DNA from: Sphaerolaimus hirsutus
Taxonomy: Eukaryota; Nematoda; Chromadorea; Monhysterida; Sphaerolaimidae
Reading direction: 5' to 3'
NCBI GenBank assembly: GCA_964036195.1
Contig: OZ038450.1
Coordinates: forward strand, 11,348,701-11,412,700
Length of the DNA: 64,000 bases
The notes under the pieces were generated by a model that did not search any database, was not told where the DNA came from, and saw only the letters and a program-made list of their open reading frames with translations. Position numbers and translations under genes: made by a program. Shown here piece by piece: positions 54,959-64,000 of the stretch (positions are counted from its first letter, which is position 1; every line of letters starts with the position of its first letter).

Positions 54959-56910
54959 TTGCGCCTGGGCACAAGAATGGTAAATCCATTAACGTTTTTA
55001 CCCGGAATGGCTAATTGAGAATTCCCTCCGGAACATATCAATACCACAAAATTTTCCTGCCGTTGATGAACATCATCTGAACCCTAGTATTTTCTGTCTT
55101 GGTGCACGGATTTTAATTTTCTCACTGGAGATACGTGTTTCCCCTTGCGCTGGTTCCCATGCCTGTTTTTTTCAGTTACATAATTTATCAATTGTTGAGT
55201 GTCAGTGCCGACGACTTTATGTAGCTTTGGTGTGCAACTATTAATATTTTTACGATTGTATACTTGTCACGAAAGTAAAGTAATCACATGAAGTGAGATA
55301 GTTGCATAAGGCAAAAAATGCAAGGAAAATGACACCTTACAGGACGGGCAAAATAACAAACCACCACATGCACAACCGAAAAAAATGTTTACGACAACAA
55401 CCGAGAGTGACTGGGCTGGCAGTGAAAAACGCCAGGTGCTGGTCAACGCACCATATCTTGCATAGACGGTTTTGTATAGCCATACCAGGTTTCTATCAGC
55501 AAAATGAGTATACAATAGGCATACACCGGAAGATTGTCATTACTAAAAACGTACCAACAATCACAAATACCATATTTCCTATAATTTTTCCCCTCGAAAT
55601 ACCCCCAGGTCGAGCGAGCTGGAGAAATAATAACCACCCCCTTCGAAATACCCTTACTCAAGTAGTGTGAAGGGACTACACAACAAAGACCGCAATTTGT
55701 GATCTGTAATGCAAAACGTACGTTAAAACCAACGGCTGAGTTTCGTCAGGTCTTGATTTTACGTGTGTACCGTATTTCCTCGATTTACCCCCCCCCCCCC
55801 CTCGAAATACCCCCCGTCTGGAATTATGTACATTATGTACGCAATGTATATATTGGTCGCAGTTTGCATAGCAGCTACACGTATACTAGTTTGTGTAGCG
55901 ATGGACGTTGATATGTCCAAATAAACCTTGCTTGGACACGTTGATTACCTGTTTTGGGTATATAAAAGCGTACTCTTTACTATGAATTTCGTGAAAATTT
56001 CTGGCGAAATAATAACCCCCCCCCCTCGAAATACCCCCTCAAAATTTCACTCTGAAAAAATAAACCCCCTGGGGGTATTTCGAGGAAATACGGTAGATAT
56101 ATAAATCTCCGTCATTGACGGATTTTTCTACGTCAGTATGTGGAACTTGCTGGCGAAATAATAAACCCCCTGGGGGTATATCGTAGAAATACGGTATGTG
56201 ATTTGCACTGCGTTCGGCGGAGGTCCCCGATACCCCCTGACCTTGATACATTTTGCACAATGAAATCTGCTGGGAGCCTATGATGGAGACTGCACTGAAT
56301 TTTCCCACCTTTTCTAGCCGAAAATGACAGAAAAAAATCCACTGAATTCAGTCAGTTCGTCAAAACGTGCGAATCGTCATAGAAAACTGAATTCTATTGT
56401 GGGAAATATATCAAGGAACCTGATATTAGCTGGAATTAAGCCACAACGCAGATAACATAAAATAGCTTATAAAAATACCTACATTCAATACTTCAGTTAA
56501 CAATTTTTTACAATTAAGAGCCGTTCACATGACATTTCTGTGATGACAAAAACTTCGATTATTCAACCACTTTTGGGGTTCAAATGATTTTATGTGGCCC
56601 CTTGATCTATCATGATTTGATCAACATCACTGCTTAGGACAAACATCAAATTTCATGGATTTCATTCATGATCATGCACAATAGATAATTTTTAAAAATG
56701 AGGTTGCATAGAAAAAGTACCGCGATAACCAGTGACGACCAGTGACTACAAGGAAAAATGTAATCTATTGTGAACGATCATGAAATCTGTGAAATTTGAT
56801 GTTTATCCTAGGCAGTGAGGCTGATCAAATCAAATAGCTCGAGGCATCACACATAAAAATATATCATTTGCATCCAAAAATGATTGAAAAATCGAAAGTC
56901 GTGCCCAGGG
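54959..56910. other. Intergenic DNA with broken inverted-repeat elements
   Basis: Remains of the CGTATTTCCTCGAA family at 55.57-56.20 kb; otherwise a TGATCATGCACAATAGATAA / ATTGTGAACGATCATGAAAT weak inverted pair at 56.66-56.80 kb. No gene seen. Confidence 0.5.
55768..56095. mobile_element. CGTATTTCCTCGATTTACC inverted-repeat element
   Basis: Ends ACCGTATTTCCTCGATTTAC and GGTATTTCGAGGAAATACGG. Broken relatives flank it at about 55.57-55.65 and 56.14-56.20 kb. Confidence 0.75.
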
Positions 56911-57358
56911 CCGTATCCAGGGGGTGGGCGGGGGGGGCTGCAGCCCCCCCCCCCTCCCGGGGGTGAGACCTAAAAAGTCCCGGAAAATGCAATTTTTCCT
57001 ATAACTTTTTTTCGATGTTTCTTAAAATTTTTGCGTGCAAGCGCGCAATTTCTTCCCCATACATTGTATTTTTAGCAGAATATGTCCCTGTAAACAAATA
57101 TCCTTGAAAATGAACACATTTTGTGACTTTCACTGCATATGTATGCATATTTACATCTATATAAAGCGGTTCCTGGAGCTGGCGCCAACGCCAATAGCGC
57201 CATGGCGTGGCGCCTTGGTATGGCGCTAGCGCCAAAACGCCTTTCCGTCCCCATATAGGGAAAAATTAAGGGGGGGGGGGGGGCTGACCCCCCCCCCCTC
57301 GCTCGCTGGCCCCCGTAAACAAGCAGCCCCCCCGCTCAACAATCCTGGATACGTCCCT
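56911..57358. mobile_element. GGACGTATCCAGGGGG inverted-repeat element
   Basis: Ends GGCCGTATCCAGGGGG and CCTGGATACGTCCCTGG, with a GCGCC segment at 57.18-57.25 kb and the shared GCGTGCAAGCGCGCAATTTC block. Second copy of the family at 45.83 kb. Confidence 0.75.
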
Positions 57359-57372
57359 GGTTGTGCCGTCAC

Positions 57373-57833
57373 TAACGATGGCAAACCCTCAAGCAATATT
57401 TTTTCTGAAATGCCTTTTCGAATTTTCGAATTTTTTCCCAAAACAGTTTTCAAATTTAGTTTTTGAATTTTCGAATTTGTTGGGTAGTTTCGAATTGTTT
57501 TGGACGTTTTCGAATTTTTTTGGGTAGTTTTCGAATTTTTTAAAAATACGGTAGTTTTCGAATTTAAAAAAATTTTTTATTCAAAACTTAATTGAACTCG
57601 GAATTCAACGTTTTACGTCTTTATTGCAGCTCAGACAGCGCAAGTCAATTGTAAATTGATTTAGAACGTTGAACTTAAGAATACATATCAATGCCTCGAA
57701 TTACCTAAAAAATTCGAAAAGCCTTTTCGAATCTTTTGAAAAAAATCGATTTTTATGTATTTTTTGTCACCGCGTGCTCAAAAATTCGAAAACGTTTTCG
57801 AATTTTCGAATCTTTTTTTGCCATCGTTAGCAG
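57373..57833. mobile_element. AT-rich inverted-repeat element (GATGGCAAA family), copy 2
   Basis: Ends TAACGATGGCAAACCCTC and TTTTTTTGCCATCGTTAG match the copy at 27.2 kb in inverted form, with the same TTCGAATTTT arms. Confidence 0.75.
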
Positions 57834-58821
57834 TCACAGAAATTGCGTGTGAACTGCCCCCAGTGACAATAAATTGACCCCCACCCAAAAAAACTTGACG
57901 CAACGGTATATGCATTGAGGAATTGTATTTTTATTACAAATAGTATACGTAAATGTCAAATTGAAGAAACAACTAAAAATTATGTAAAATTATGGTCATC
58001 AGGGTAAATGTATAGATATCAATTGGTCACATGCAGCACAATATTTGGGGTAAAACGGGTGTTTGTCACTACGATGGCAAAGCGTTGTCTGTACATAATC
58101 ACCTATAAAAATATTTTTGTTCAAAAACATGCAACGTCTTCCCAAATTGATCCGATAGTCTAAGGAATGACAAGCAAATGATTTCACACAATATAAATGT
58201 ATAACATCCCCGTTAGGGATCGCACTTATTTTTTGTCTCAGTTTTTTATCATGGGTCTATCGGATTTTTTTACAAATAAAAAAGGCGATATTATTTTGTA
58301 ACACTTCACGAAGTATTTTGCAATGTTTTGCTATTTTTTCGCACTAGTGCGCTTTCTCATTAGCTATCTGTGAAAAGTTTGGCACATCGGAATTTTGGGA
58401 ATTTGAAATATATTCGGCGACTGAAAGCCAGGCACTGGCGAATTTCAGCTACCGAAAAAAAAGAAACGGGAAGGTCACTAAACAGCTACTAGAATGCCAA
58501 CTGGGACATCATTCACTTCATAAAATCACTATTTGTTTGGAATTTTCCTTTCATGAGAGTTTTAGTTAAGGTAGATACACAACGGTGTCTTCTTAACAGT
58601 AAAAATCGTGCAGCTACCATTGGTGCCATGTAAGGTCCAGTCCAGACGATAAATCGAGTATTCACGCCCGACATCGACATTCAAAATGTGTCAGAAATCT
58701 AATACCGACAAATTTATCGTGTACATCGCACTTTCTCGTGTCGAATATGGACATCGAAAACCATATCGCCCAAACTCCCCTGCCGTGCTATACAAATGGT
58801 GCAAAAGCAGATGCGAAAAAA
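57834..58821. other. Intergenic DNA 3' of RAB30
   Basis: AT-rich; the 3' UTR of RAB30 should lie just below 58,822 on the minus strand. No element ends or gene recognised. Confidence 0.5.
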
Positions 58822-61800
58822 TCACTTGCAACAAGAGCCGGCGGCATTTGACGCGCGCGACCAGACCGTGATGCCGCCGTCGGTGGTCACGTTCTGCCTG
58901 TGGTGGCTGGCGCCCGCGTTGTATCTGCTCTCGTCCGTTTTGAGTTCTTGCGTTAATCTGGTCACACTTACAGACCTTGTAAAATGCCATGTAAAATGTC
59001 AATTATCATGCAATGTGTGAAAAGTCAGGTAAAATGCCATGAGGTGCCAAATGCTAAAATGCCATGCCAAAATCCACATGAGGTTTTAAAGATTTTGGAC
59101 CAGTCACGAATCCTTTGCCTCGTTACGCTGTTTAATGACTGGTTCAACGGAGGCAGAATTGACCCCGATAAACAGCTGTGCAAAATGGTACTTTTGCACA
59201 AAAAGGGGAGTACGATGGATATCAGAAACTACCGCACTCTGGGAATTGGATGTAATGTAATGAAATTATACATGGCGGTGTTGAACAGGCGAACGCTTGA
59301 CGCCTTCGAGAAAAATAACGGATTCGGTGACATTCAGGGCGGATTTCGTGGAAAACGACGAACATTGGATAACGTCGTGATAATGCAGGCATGCAAAAGG
59401 CACGCGGACAAAACAAAGGGAAGATTAATCTCATGCTTTGTCGATGCGGTAAAAGCATTTGACCGCGTGAACAGGAAAAAATTGTGGGCTAAAATGGGTC
59501 ACTTTGGGTACCCATCGAAATTTGTGCAAGCGATCACAAACACATACAAAAACCAAAAATGCGTAATGACATTTGGCGACCATGTTAGCAAGGAAATGGA
59601 ATATCCCATCGGATTAAGACAGGGATGTTGTTGGTCACCCACTGGTTTTATCATTTACCTGGCAGATTTACGCTTCCACTTAGAGGCGGCAGATGTGGGG
59701 GCCAAATTTGGGCCACATAAAATACCGGCTCTGTTCTTCGCCGATGATATTTGCTTTTTGAGCAACACAGAATCTGATCTGCAACGCACGCTGGATATTT
59801 TTTCCAGATGGAGTTGGGATTGGGATGTGGCAATTAACGCCACGAAAAGTTTTGTTCTGAGATGGGGGCAAAAGGCAAACATGTCCAAAAAATGGAAGCT
59901 TGGCTTCGACCATCACAAAAAAGACATGTTTATCTCAGAAACCGACAAAATAAAATATCTTGGCGTGACCCTAACTAGTGCACGTGACACCTTTGAAGAA
60001 CACAGGAAAAATGCCGTGCGGAAAGCAGAAAGGCTGAGTAACCTGTGTCAAAAATCTGCGAATTTGACAGATGCGAAATTCTGGTGTGTTGACTTCGTAT
60101 GGAAACAATATGCGGAAAGCGCGATCGCGTACGGCCTGGAGGTGACAGGTATACGGCGGCCACAGTTAGAAGCGATTGATAGATCGTTTCTAAAGGCAGT
60201 TAAGCAAAGTGTGGGGTTACTTAAAACCACGTGTTCTGATGCGATTTGGTTTGACCTTGGCTGTGTCAAGCCCTCCGATCGGATTAGAAAGCATACAATT
60301 GCGTATTGCGGCTACTTGAGTGGACTAAATGGAAATTTGACGAGATCAGCATATGATCACTTGTGCGAAAATCTTCCACGCCGCTCAAATGCTTTACAGC
60401 GGGATTTGATGGGCACTTGTGTCCCAGACAGGGCCGCGATTTATGCGCGCTTCTATAATTTCACGCAAACCGATGGAGCTCCTAGAAACAAGGCTTGGCT
60501 CAAAAAGTTGGTAAGGGTGAGATGTATGGATCGGCAGCGGACGTTGATGACGGATAAGAAAAGTCAATTTTACCGACTGCATGATTTGGATGATGTTTTA
60601 CATATACGCAGCTTTTTGGGTCGCCATAAATGGTGGCTACAAGCTCGGTATAACGCTTTTCAAATTCCAAATGGAACGCGCTGCATGGATTGTGGGCGTG
60701 ACTCAGGTGGAGCGATATTGACACCCAAGCATATTTTACTGACGTGCTCAAAAACACGCCATGCAAACGCGAATTTGTTTGAAAAACAAGGCGATAAATG
60801 TCCTTGTCAAGCTCCAAGCATGGACTCAACAACAGCCAAATTACACTGGCTGACATCAGATGCTAGATGTCACAATCATCGCGAAATGATTTCAAGCTTG
60901 ATATCCAAGCGTATCAAACACTGAATGGCAGTGTATGCGCCTTAAGCACGGCGCGTCAGATAGATAACTTATCTGACAGCTCATGCATGAGCATAAATAC
61001 GCTTCTTCTTTACACCGCGCCGGCTGCTTTTCTTCTGGCACTCCTCGCGGAATATGGTCGACACCGGTCCCAGTATTGTGATACTTTCACGTGTGATTAT
61101 TTCACGTTGTGATGTTCTTTCACGTTGTGATATTTTATTTACAACCGTATTGCGTTGTTTAAACTTTAGTGACGTTCTCTGTGTAGAGCATACACAACCG
61201 ATGGGATTCATATATGATGACACTTTCATTAGTAGTCCCAGTATCGAAAATCGGTAAAAGCAATGAATACATACATACATACATGCCCTGGAAAACGGCA
61301 AACGTACGTTTGTTATTCTACCGGGCATTCTACATGACTTTTAGCAATTTGCAAGACATTTGACATTACACAAGGCTTTTTTCAGGGTCTGAAGTGGCAC
61401 CTGGCGGCCACCTCGCTGAAGAGCGTGTCCACGTTGGTCGCGTGCAGCGCCGAGGTCTCCAGAAAGTACTCAAACTGGTTGGCCTCGGCAAAGGCTTCGC
61501 CGATGCGGGAAGGCACCTCTCGCTCGTCCGATTTGTCGATTTTGTTGCCTGCAGCGGCGGATTCATCGATTTTGCGAAGAAATGCACATCATTTGCCATA
61601 CTTTTTTGCATGGGTGATGCGAATTTGCGATATAAGATATTCACGGTAATGATGGCGCACAATATAAATCATTGTTGTTTTTTTTTCAGTGGAGATAAAT
61701 AAAGTGAACAATTTGAGAATAAGGCTTTGCATATTATACGTACGCAATTTTACATCAGTCAGACGCACCATTTAGTTGGAAAAAAATTTTTTTTACTGAT

Positions 61801-62773
61801 CGGACCTCACGATGTGATAAATTAGTCATGCAAATTCGCCGACAGTGAAAGCATGGAAGCCATGCACAACCCGGCCACGTAACGAACCAACTAAAATCTT
61901 CATCACTTTTCTAGACGCATATTGTTCGATCTCCCCCAACCACTCGGGCAGACAGTCGAACGACGGCTGGCAAGACACGTCGTACACCAGAACAATCGCG
62001 TGCGCGGACCGGTAGTAGGACTGCGTGATGGAGCGGAAACGCTCCTGCCCAGCAGTGTCCCAGATTTGGAGCTGCAAATAATGTGACATGTTAAATCGCT
62101 GATTTTGGACATTTTTGCACTGTTCCATATTCAAAATAGCTATTTTGAAGTATATGTTTGGCTTTATAGGTACTTCTTAAGCTTGTTTTGTCCTGTTTTT
62201 AGTTATTTTGATTCCTTTTCTGAATTTTACACCTTGAAAAAGCCCATATAATGACCCCGATGACCAGCCCCACGATAAATTTCCAGCTATCTATCAGATC
62301 GGAGGAGCGAAATCTGTGATGTGATCCTCGTTTTTTTTAGTAAATTATCGAAATCTTCCCACAGACGTATAGGAGAAATAAAACTGTAAAATACTGAAAG
62401 AGGGTATGATTAGACACGATGGCGCAACAGAAATGTGACTCACTGAGTTAACGGAAAATTGGGTTATTAAATGAGATAAAGCGGGGCATACAAATCCCTT
62501 CCTTAAATTTTTTTACCTTGACTTTGTCGTCGCCAACTTTGACAGTTTTTATCATGAAATCTACGCCAATGGTGGCTGTTTGGCCGGGCGGGAACACACC
62601 CTGCGGAAAATTGCGCATTTTGTCATTGACCCTCAAAAACGACAAAACAAAATAAACGGTTGCAACGTAACAAATCATGCGCTCACCTGCGTGAACTGTC
62701 TGACAAGACATGTTTTACCGACGGCAGTGTTCCCTACCAGAACCACCTTAAACAAATACTTATAATCTTCCAT
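58822..62773 (-). CDS. RAB30: Rab30 small GTPase, complete, 5 exons
   Basis: Exons: 62687..62773, 62517..62600, 61888..62071, 61401..61548, 58822..58957; 212 residues. Rab30 acts at the Golgi in membrane traffic and autophagy. Visible motifs: P-loop GNTAVGKT (14-21), [17 protein letters not shown] effector region, WDTAGQE (61-67), NKID (120-123) and a C-terminal SCCK with a double Cys for prenylation at 210-211. The stretch [13 protein letters not shown] separates it from Rab1/8/10. The G5 motif reads SAL instead of SAK. Intron 3 has the weak donor GTTCGT. Intron 4 (58958..61400) begins and ends with the termini of an introner-type element and carries an antisense retrotransposon. The start is fixed by homology ([14 protein letters not shown]). 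Confidence 0.97.
58984..60924 (+). CDS. Non-LTR retrotransposon reverse transcriptase, 5'-truncated element
   Basis: A single intact 646-codon frame with reverse transcriptase blocks: [44 protein letters not shown] (catalytic Asp at 154), [25 protein letters not shown] (catalytic Asp pair at 254-255) and [11 protein letters not shown]-terminal Cys/His knuckle has Cys567, Cys570, His583 and Cys588. No endonuclease domain or ORF1 is present upstream, so the copy is 5'-truncated. The first 19 or so codons come from the host introner sequence, so the listed ATG is probably not the element's own. The lack of stops implies a recent insertion. It lies antisense inside RAB30 intron 4. Confidence 0.93.
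   Translation: MPCKMSIIMQCVKSQVKCHEVPNAKMPCQNPHEVLKILDQSRILCLVTLFNDWFNGGRIDPDKQLCKMVLLHKKGSTMDIRNYRTLGIGCNVMKLYMAVLNRRTLDAFEKNNGFGDIQGGFRGKRRTLDNVVIMQACKRHADKTKGRLISCFVDAVKAFDRVNRKKLWAKMGHFGYPSKFVQAITNTYKNQKCVMTFGDHVSKEMEYPIGLRQGCCWSPTGFIIYLADLRFHLEAADVGAKFGPHKIPALFFADDICFLSNTESDLQRTLDIFSRWSWDWDVAINATKSFVLRWGQKANMSKKWKLGFDHHKKDMFISETDKIKYLGVTLTSARDTFEEHRKNAVRKAERLSNLCQKSANLTDAKFWCVDFVWKQYAESAIAYGLEVTGIRRPQLEAIDRSFLKAVKQSVGLLKTTCSDAIWFDLGCVKPSDRIRKHTIAYCGYLSGLNGNLTRSAYDHLCENLPRRSNALQRDLMGTCVPDRAAIYARFYNFTQTDGAPRNKAWLKKLVRVRCMDRQRTLMTDKKSQFYRLHDLDDVLHIRSFLGRHKWWLQARYNAFQIPNGTRCMDCGRDSGGAILTPKHILLTCSKTRHANANLFEKQGDKCPCQAPSMDSTTAKLHWLTSDARCHNHREMISSLISKRIKH
59039..61282 (+). mobile_element. Non-LTR retrotransposon inserted in the RAB30 introner
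   Basis: The element lies between two halves of one introner copy. The left half stops at AAAATGCC (59031-59038) or alternatively at CATGCC (about 59061-59066). The right half resumes at CATGCC (61282-61287) after an (ATAC)n tail at 61266-61281. ATGCC or CATGCC is therefore a likely target duplication, and the tetranucleotide tail replaces poly(A). Left border uncertain by about 30 bases. Confidence 0.75.
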
Positions 62774-63176
62774 CACACCCAGCCATTCGGCTAGGAGACC
62801 ACTTTTCTTTTTGCGAAATCGGGAAAAAACCTTAGACAACTAGAGATGACTACGTGTTACGAAATTGTTGGGAAATATCCAACTGTCAAAATTGCGTTAA
62901 AATTGGATAGTCAGAAAACATGCAGACTACAATACGAATTTTCAGTGAAATTTTACAGATTTAACCCAAATTGAAGCGATCAGTAACATAGAAAACGAAA
63001 AACAGTCTTCGGGCTAACTGAGTAGTGCAAAAATTCCAAAAAAGAACAATGCTCATTCCCGGTTTCAGGTCTGAAGTTCCAGGTTGAAATGCGGAAGTAC
63101 TGAATTTCAGGTAATCCCGGGCATAAGTTGCTTGTGTACTGAAACGTTTCACTGTTACTGTGCGACAAAGGGCAAG
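62774..63176. promoter_or_regulatory. Shared head-to-head promoter region of RAB30 and TMEM120
   Basis: Only about 400 bases separate the two divergent start codons, so both 5' UTRs and both promoters must lie here or in upstream UTR exons. A short out-of-frame ATG overlaps the RAB30 start on its strand. I see no TATA box or transposon in the interval. Confidence 0.55.
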
Positions 63177-63901
63177 ATGCAGCGCTTGGATTCCATGGAA
63201 GACACCTTCTATACTGATTGGCAGAACTTCAAAAGCGACTTCCAAAATGTCGAAGTCCGTTGATTTTGAAACATTTTTTTGTGTTTAATCCACAAGTTTT
63301 TTTTGAATCGTTGTCTAAGTAGATTGGTTAACTGCATGTGTTTGTTTGTTGTAAATGCTTATCATGGCATAATTTTGCGCGTAAATTTTTAGAATCGTGA
63401 AGTAGAAAACCCAGATGCGTTAAAGCATTCGATCCAAGTTTGATGCAATTATTGCGTGTGCCTATGATATCTATTTATACCGGCGCCGCAATATGTCAAC
63501 CATTCGCAGAAGGAACATGAAGCCTATCAAAAGGAGTTGCAGCATGCGTACGCGCTGCAACGAACGGCTGTCGCCAACCTGAAACGTGTGTCGGGACAGC
63601 TGAACGGGCTGAAGGATTCGCTGAAGCGACACAGGGCGGCGGTGGCGGCTGATTGCGCCGATGGCGACCAGGTGCCGCTCCCAGACCCTGTAAAATGTCA
63701 ATTATTATGCAAAATGTCAAAAGTCATGTAAAATGCCCTACAGGGCTTTTTACATGACTTTTGACACTTTGCGCGACCTTTGACATTCTGCAGGATCTGG
63801 GAATGCCCCCAGGAACGTTTGACTACTGCGCTCAATGAACTTGCCGATATTAAGGCTCGGATGAGCGACATGCGCGACGAGTTGCCAAGGGAACACAATG
63901 G
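63177..63901 (+). CDS. TMEM120: TMEM120 (TACAN)-like protein, N-terminal exons, gene runs off the window
   Basis: Exons 63177..63254, 63510..63671 and 63813..63901 give 26, 54 and 29 codons plus a split Gly, ending at a GTGAGC donor. Family features: an early DWQNFKSDFQNV block, a long coiled coil (EHEAYQKELQHAYALQRTAV, then LKRHRAAVAA) and the DMRDELPREHNG stretch matching the family's DMEAYLPKKNG. TMEM120 proteins are multi-pass membrane proteins of the ER and nuclear envelope with a cytosolic N-terminal coiled coil; the membrane part lies beyond 64,000. Intron 2 is exactly one introner copy. Donor of exon 1 is the weak GTCCGT. I cannot tell paralogue A from B. Confidence 0.88.
63672..63812 (+). 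mobile_element. Introner copy forming TMEM120 intron 2 exactly
   Basis: The 141-bp intron starts GTGCCGCTCCCAGACCCTG and ends CAGGATCTGGGAATGCCCCC plus AG. The two ends are an imperfect inverted repeat, and the interior is palindromic (AAAAGTCATGTAAAATGCCC against GGGC...TTTTACATGACTTTT). Donor GT and acceptor AG are its first and last bases. Exon flank ACCAG and intron end CCAG match. Removing it restores a continuous coiled-coil reading frame. Confidence 0.92.
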
Positions 63902-64000
63902 GTGAGCCTGTTCTGGGTAATAAATTGGTCGACCAGCAGATTTGGTTTCAATGTTTTGTGAAATGGGTTATCTTTGGCCGATACACCACTCTGAATTTTA

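Larger units (their letters stand above)
58958..61400 (-). mobile_element. Introner copy forming RAB30 intron 4, split by a retrotransposon
   Basis: On the minus strand the intron starts GTGCCACTTCAGACCCTG and ends GGTCTGTAAGTGTGACCAG, the diverged family termini. The family interior is present at 61283-61400 and 58958-59038. The remaining 2.2 kb is the non-LTR element. Exon flank GCCAG and intron end ACCAG match. The excised product joins GTPase fold and C-terminal tail in frame. Confidence 0.88.

Noticed and set aside
58984-60924. Retroviral or LTR-type polymerase
   Set aside because: No protease, integrase or long terminal repeats; the FADD context, the C-terminal Cys/His knuckle and the short tandem tail fit a non-LTR element.
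60981-61328. Lys-rich minus frame ([15 protein letters not shown]) as the RAB30 C-terminus
   Set aside because: A better last exon at 58822..58957 ends in SCCK, joins in phase, and leaves this stretch inside the retroelement 3' region.

Overview
This is nuclear DNA from a multicellular animal, most likely an invertebrate. The evidence is intron-rich GT-AG genes, long introns packed with short inverted-repeat transposons, and clear animal proteins: an Ig/FN3 adhesion-type protein, the proteasome subunit PSMD3/Rpn3, the GTPase Rab30 and a TMEM120-type membrane protein. I cannot name the lineage from sequence alone.

Layout. (1) From 39,144 down to the window start, one giant minus-strand gene can be reconstructed as 59 exons with consistent reading phases. 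It encodes a signal peptide, a Cys-rich segment, a sushi domain, an EGF-like module, 15 Ig domains and 15 fibronectin type III domains, then one exon of at least 5.57 kb that codes a Thr/Glu/Pro/Val-rich 19-residue repeat. The C-terminus lies outside the window. The plus-strand Ser/Gly/Thr/Val open frames over 1-5.5 kb are antisense shadows of this exon. (2) 39.2-47.2 kb is an intergenic graveyard of nested inverted-repeat elements. (3) 47.2-49.75 kb holds four phase-consistent minus-strand exons of an unrecognised Ser-rich protein. (4) 50.6-54.75 kb is a complete 8-exon PSMD3 on the plus strand. (5) 54.8-58.8 kb is transposon-derived DNA. (6) 58.8-62.8 kb is a complete 5-exon RAB30 on the minus strand, with a non-LTR reverse transcriptase inside its last intron. 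(7) From 63.18 kb to the end is the 5' part of a TMEM120/TACAN-like gene on the plus strand, head to head with RAB30.

The most unusual finding is a family of short (about 140-190 bp) elements with imperfect terminal inverted repeats that behave as introners, i.e. transposons that create introns. Three sense-oriented copies are, from first to last base, the introns of three unrelated genes: TMEM120 intron 2, RAB30 intron 4, and an extra intron in Ig domain 4 of the giant gene. Each starts GTGCC at the donor, ends CAG at the acceptor, and is flanked by a CAG or CCAG that looks like a target duplication. Antisense or intergenic copies of the same family are not used as splice boundaries. The RAB30 copy was later split by a non-LTR retrotransposon. 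At least ten other inverted-repeat families occur in introns and intergenic DNA, often nested two or three deep.
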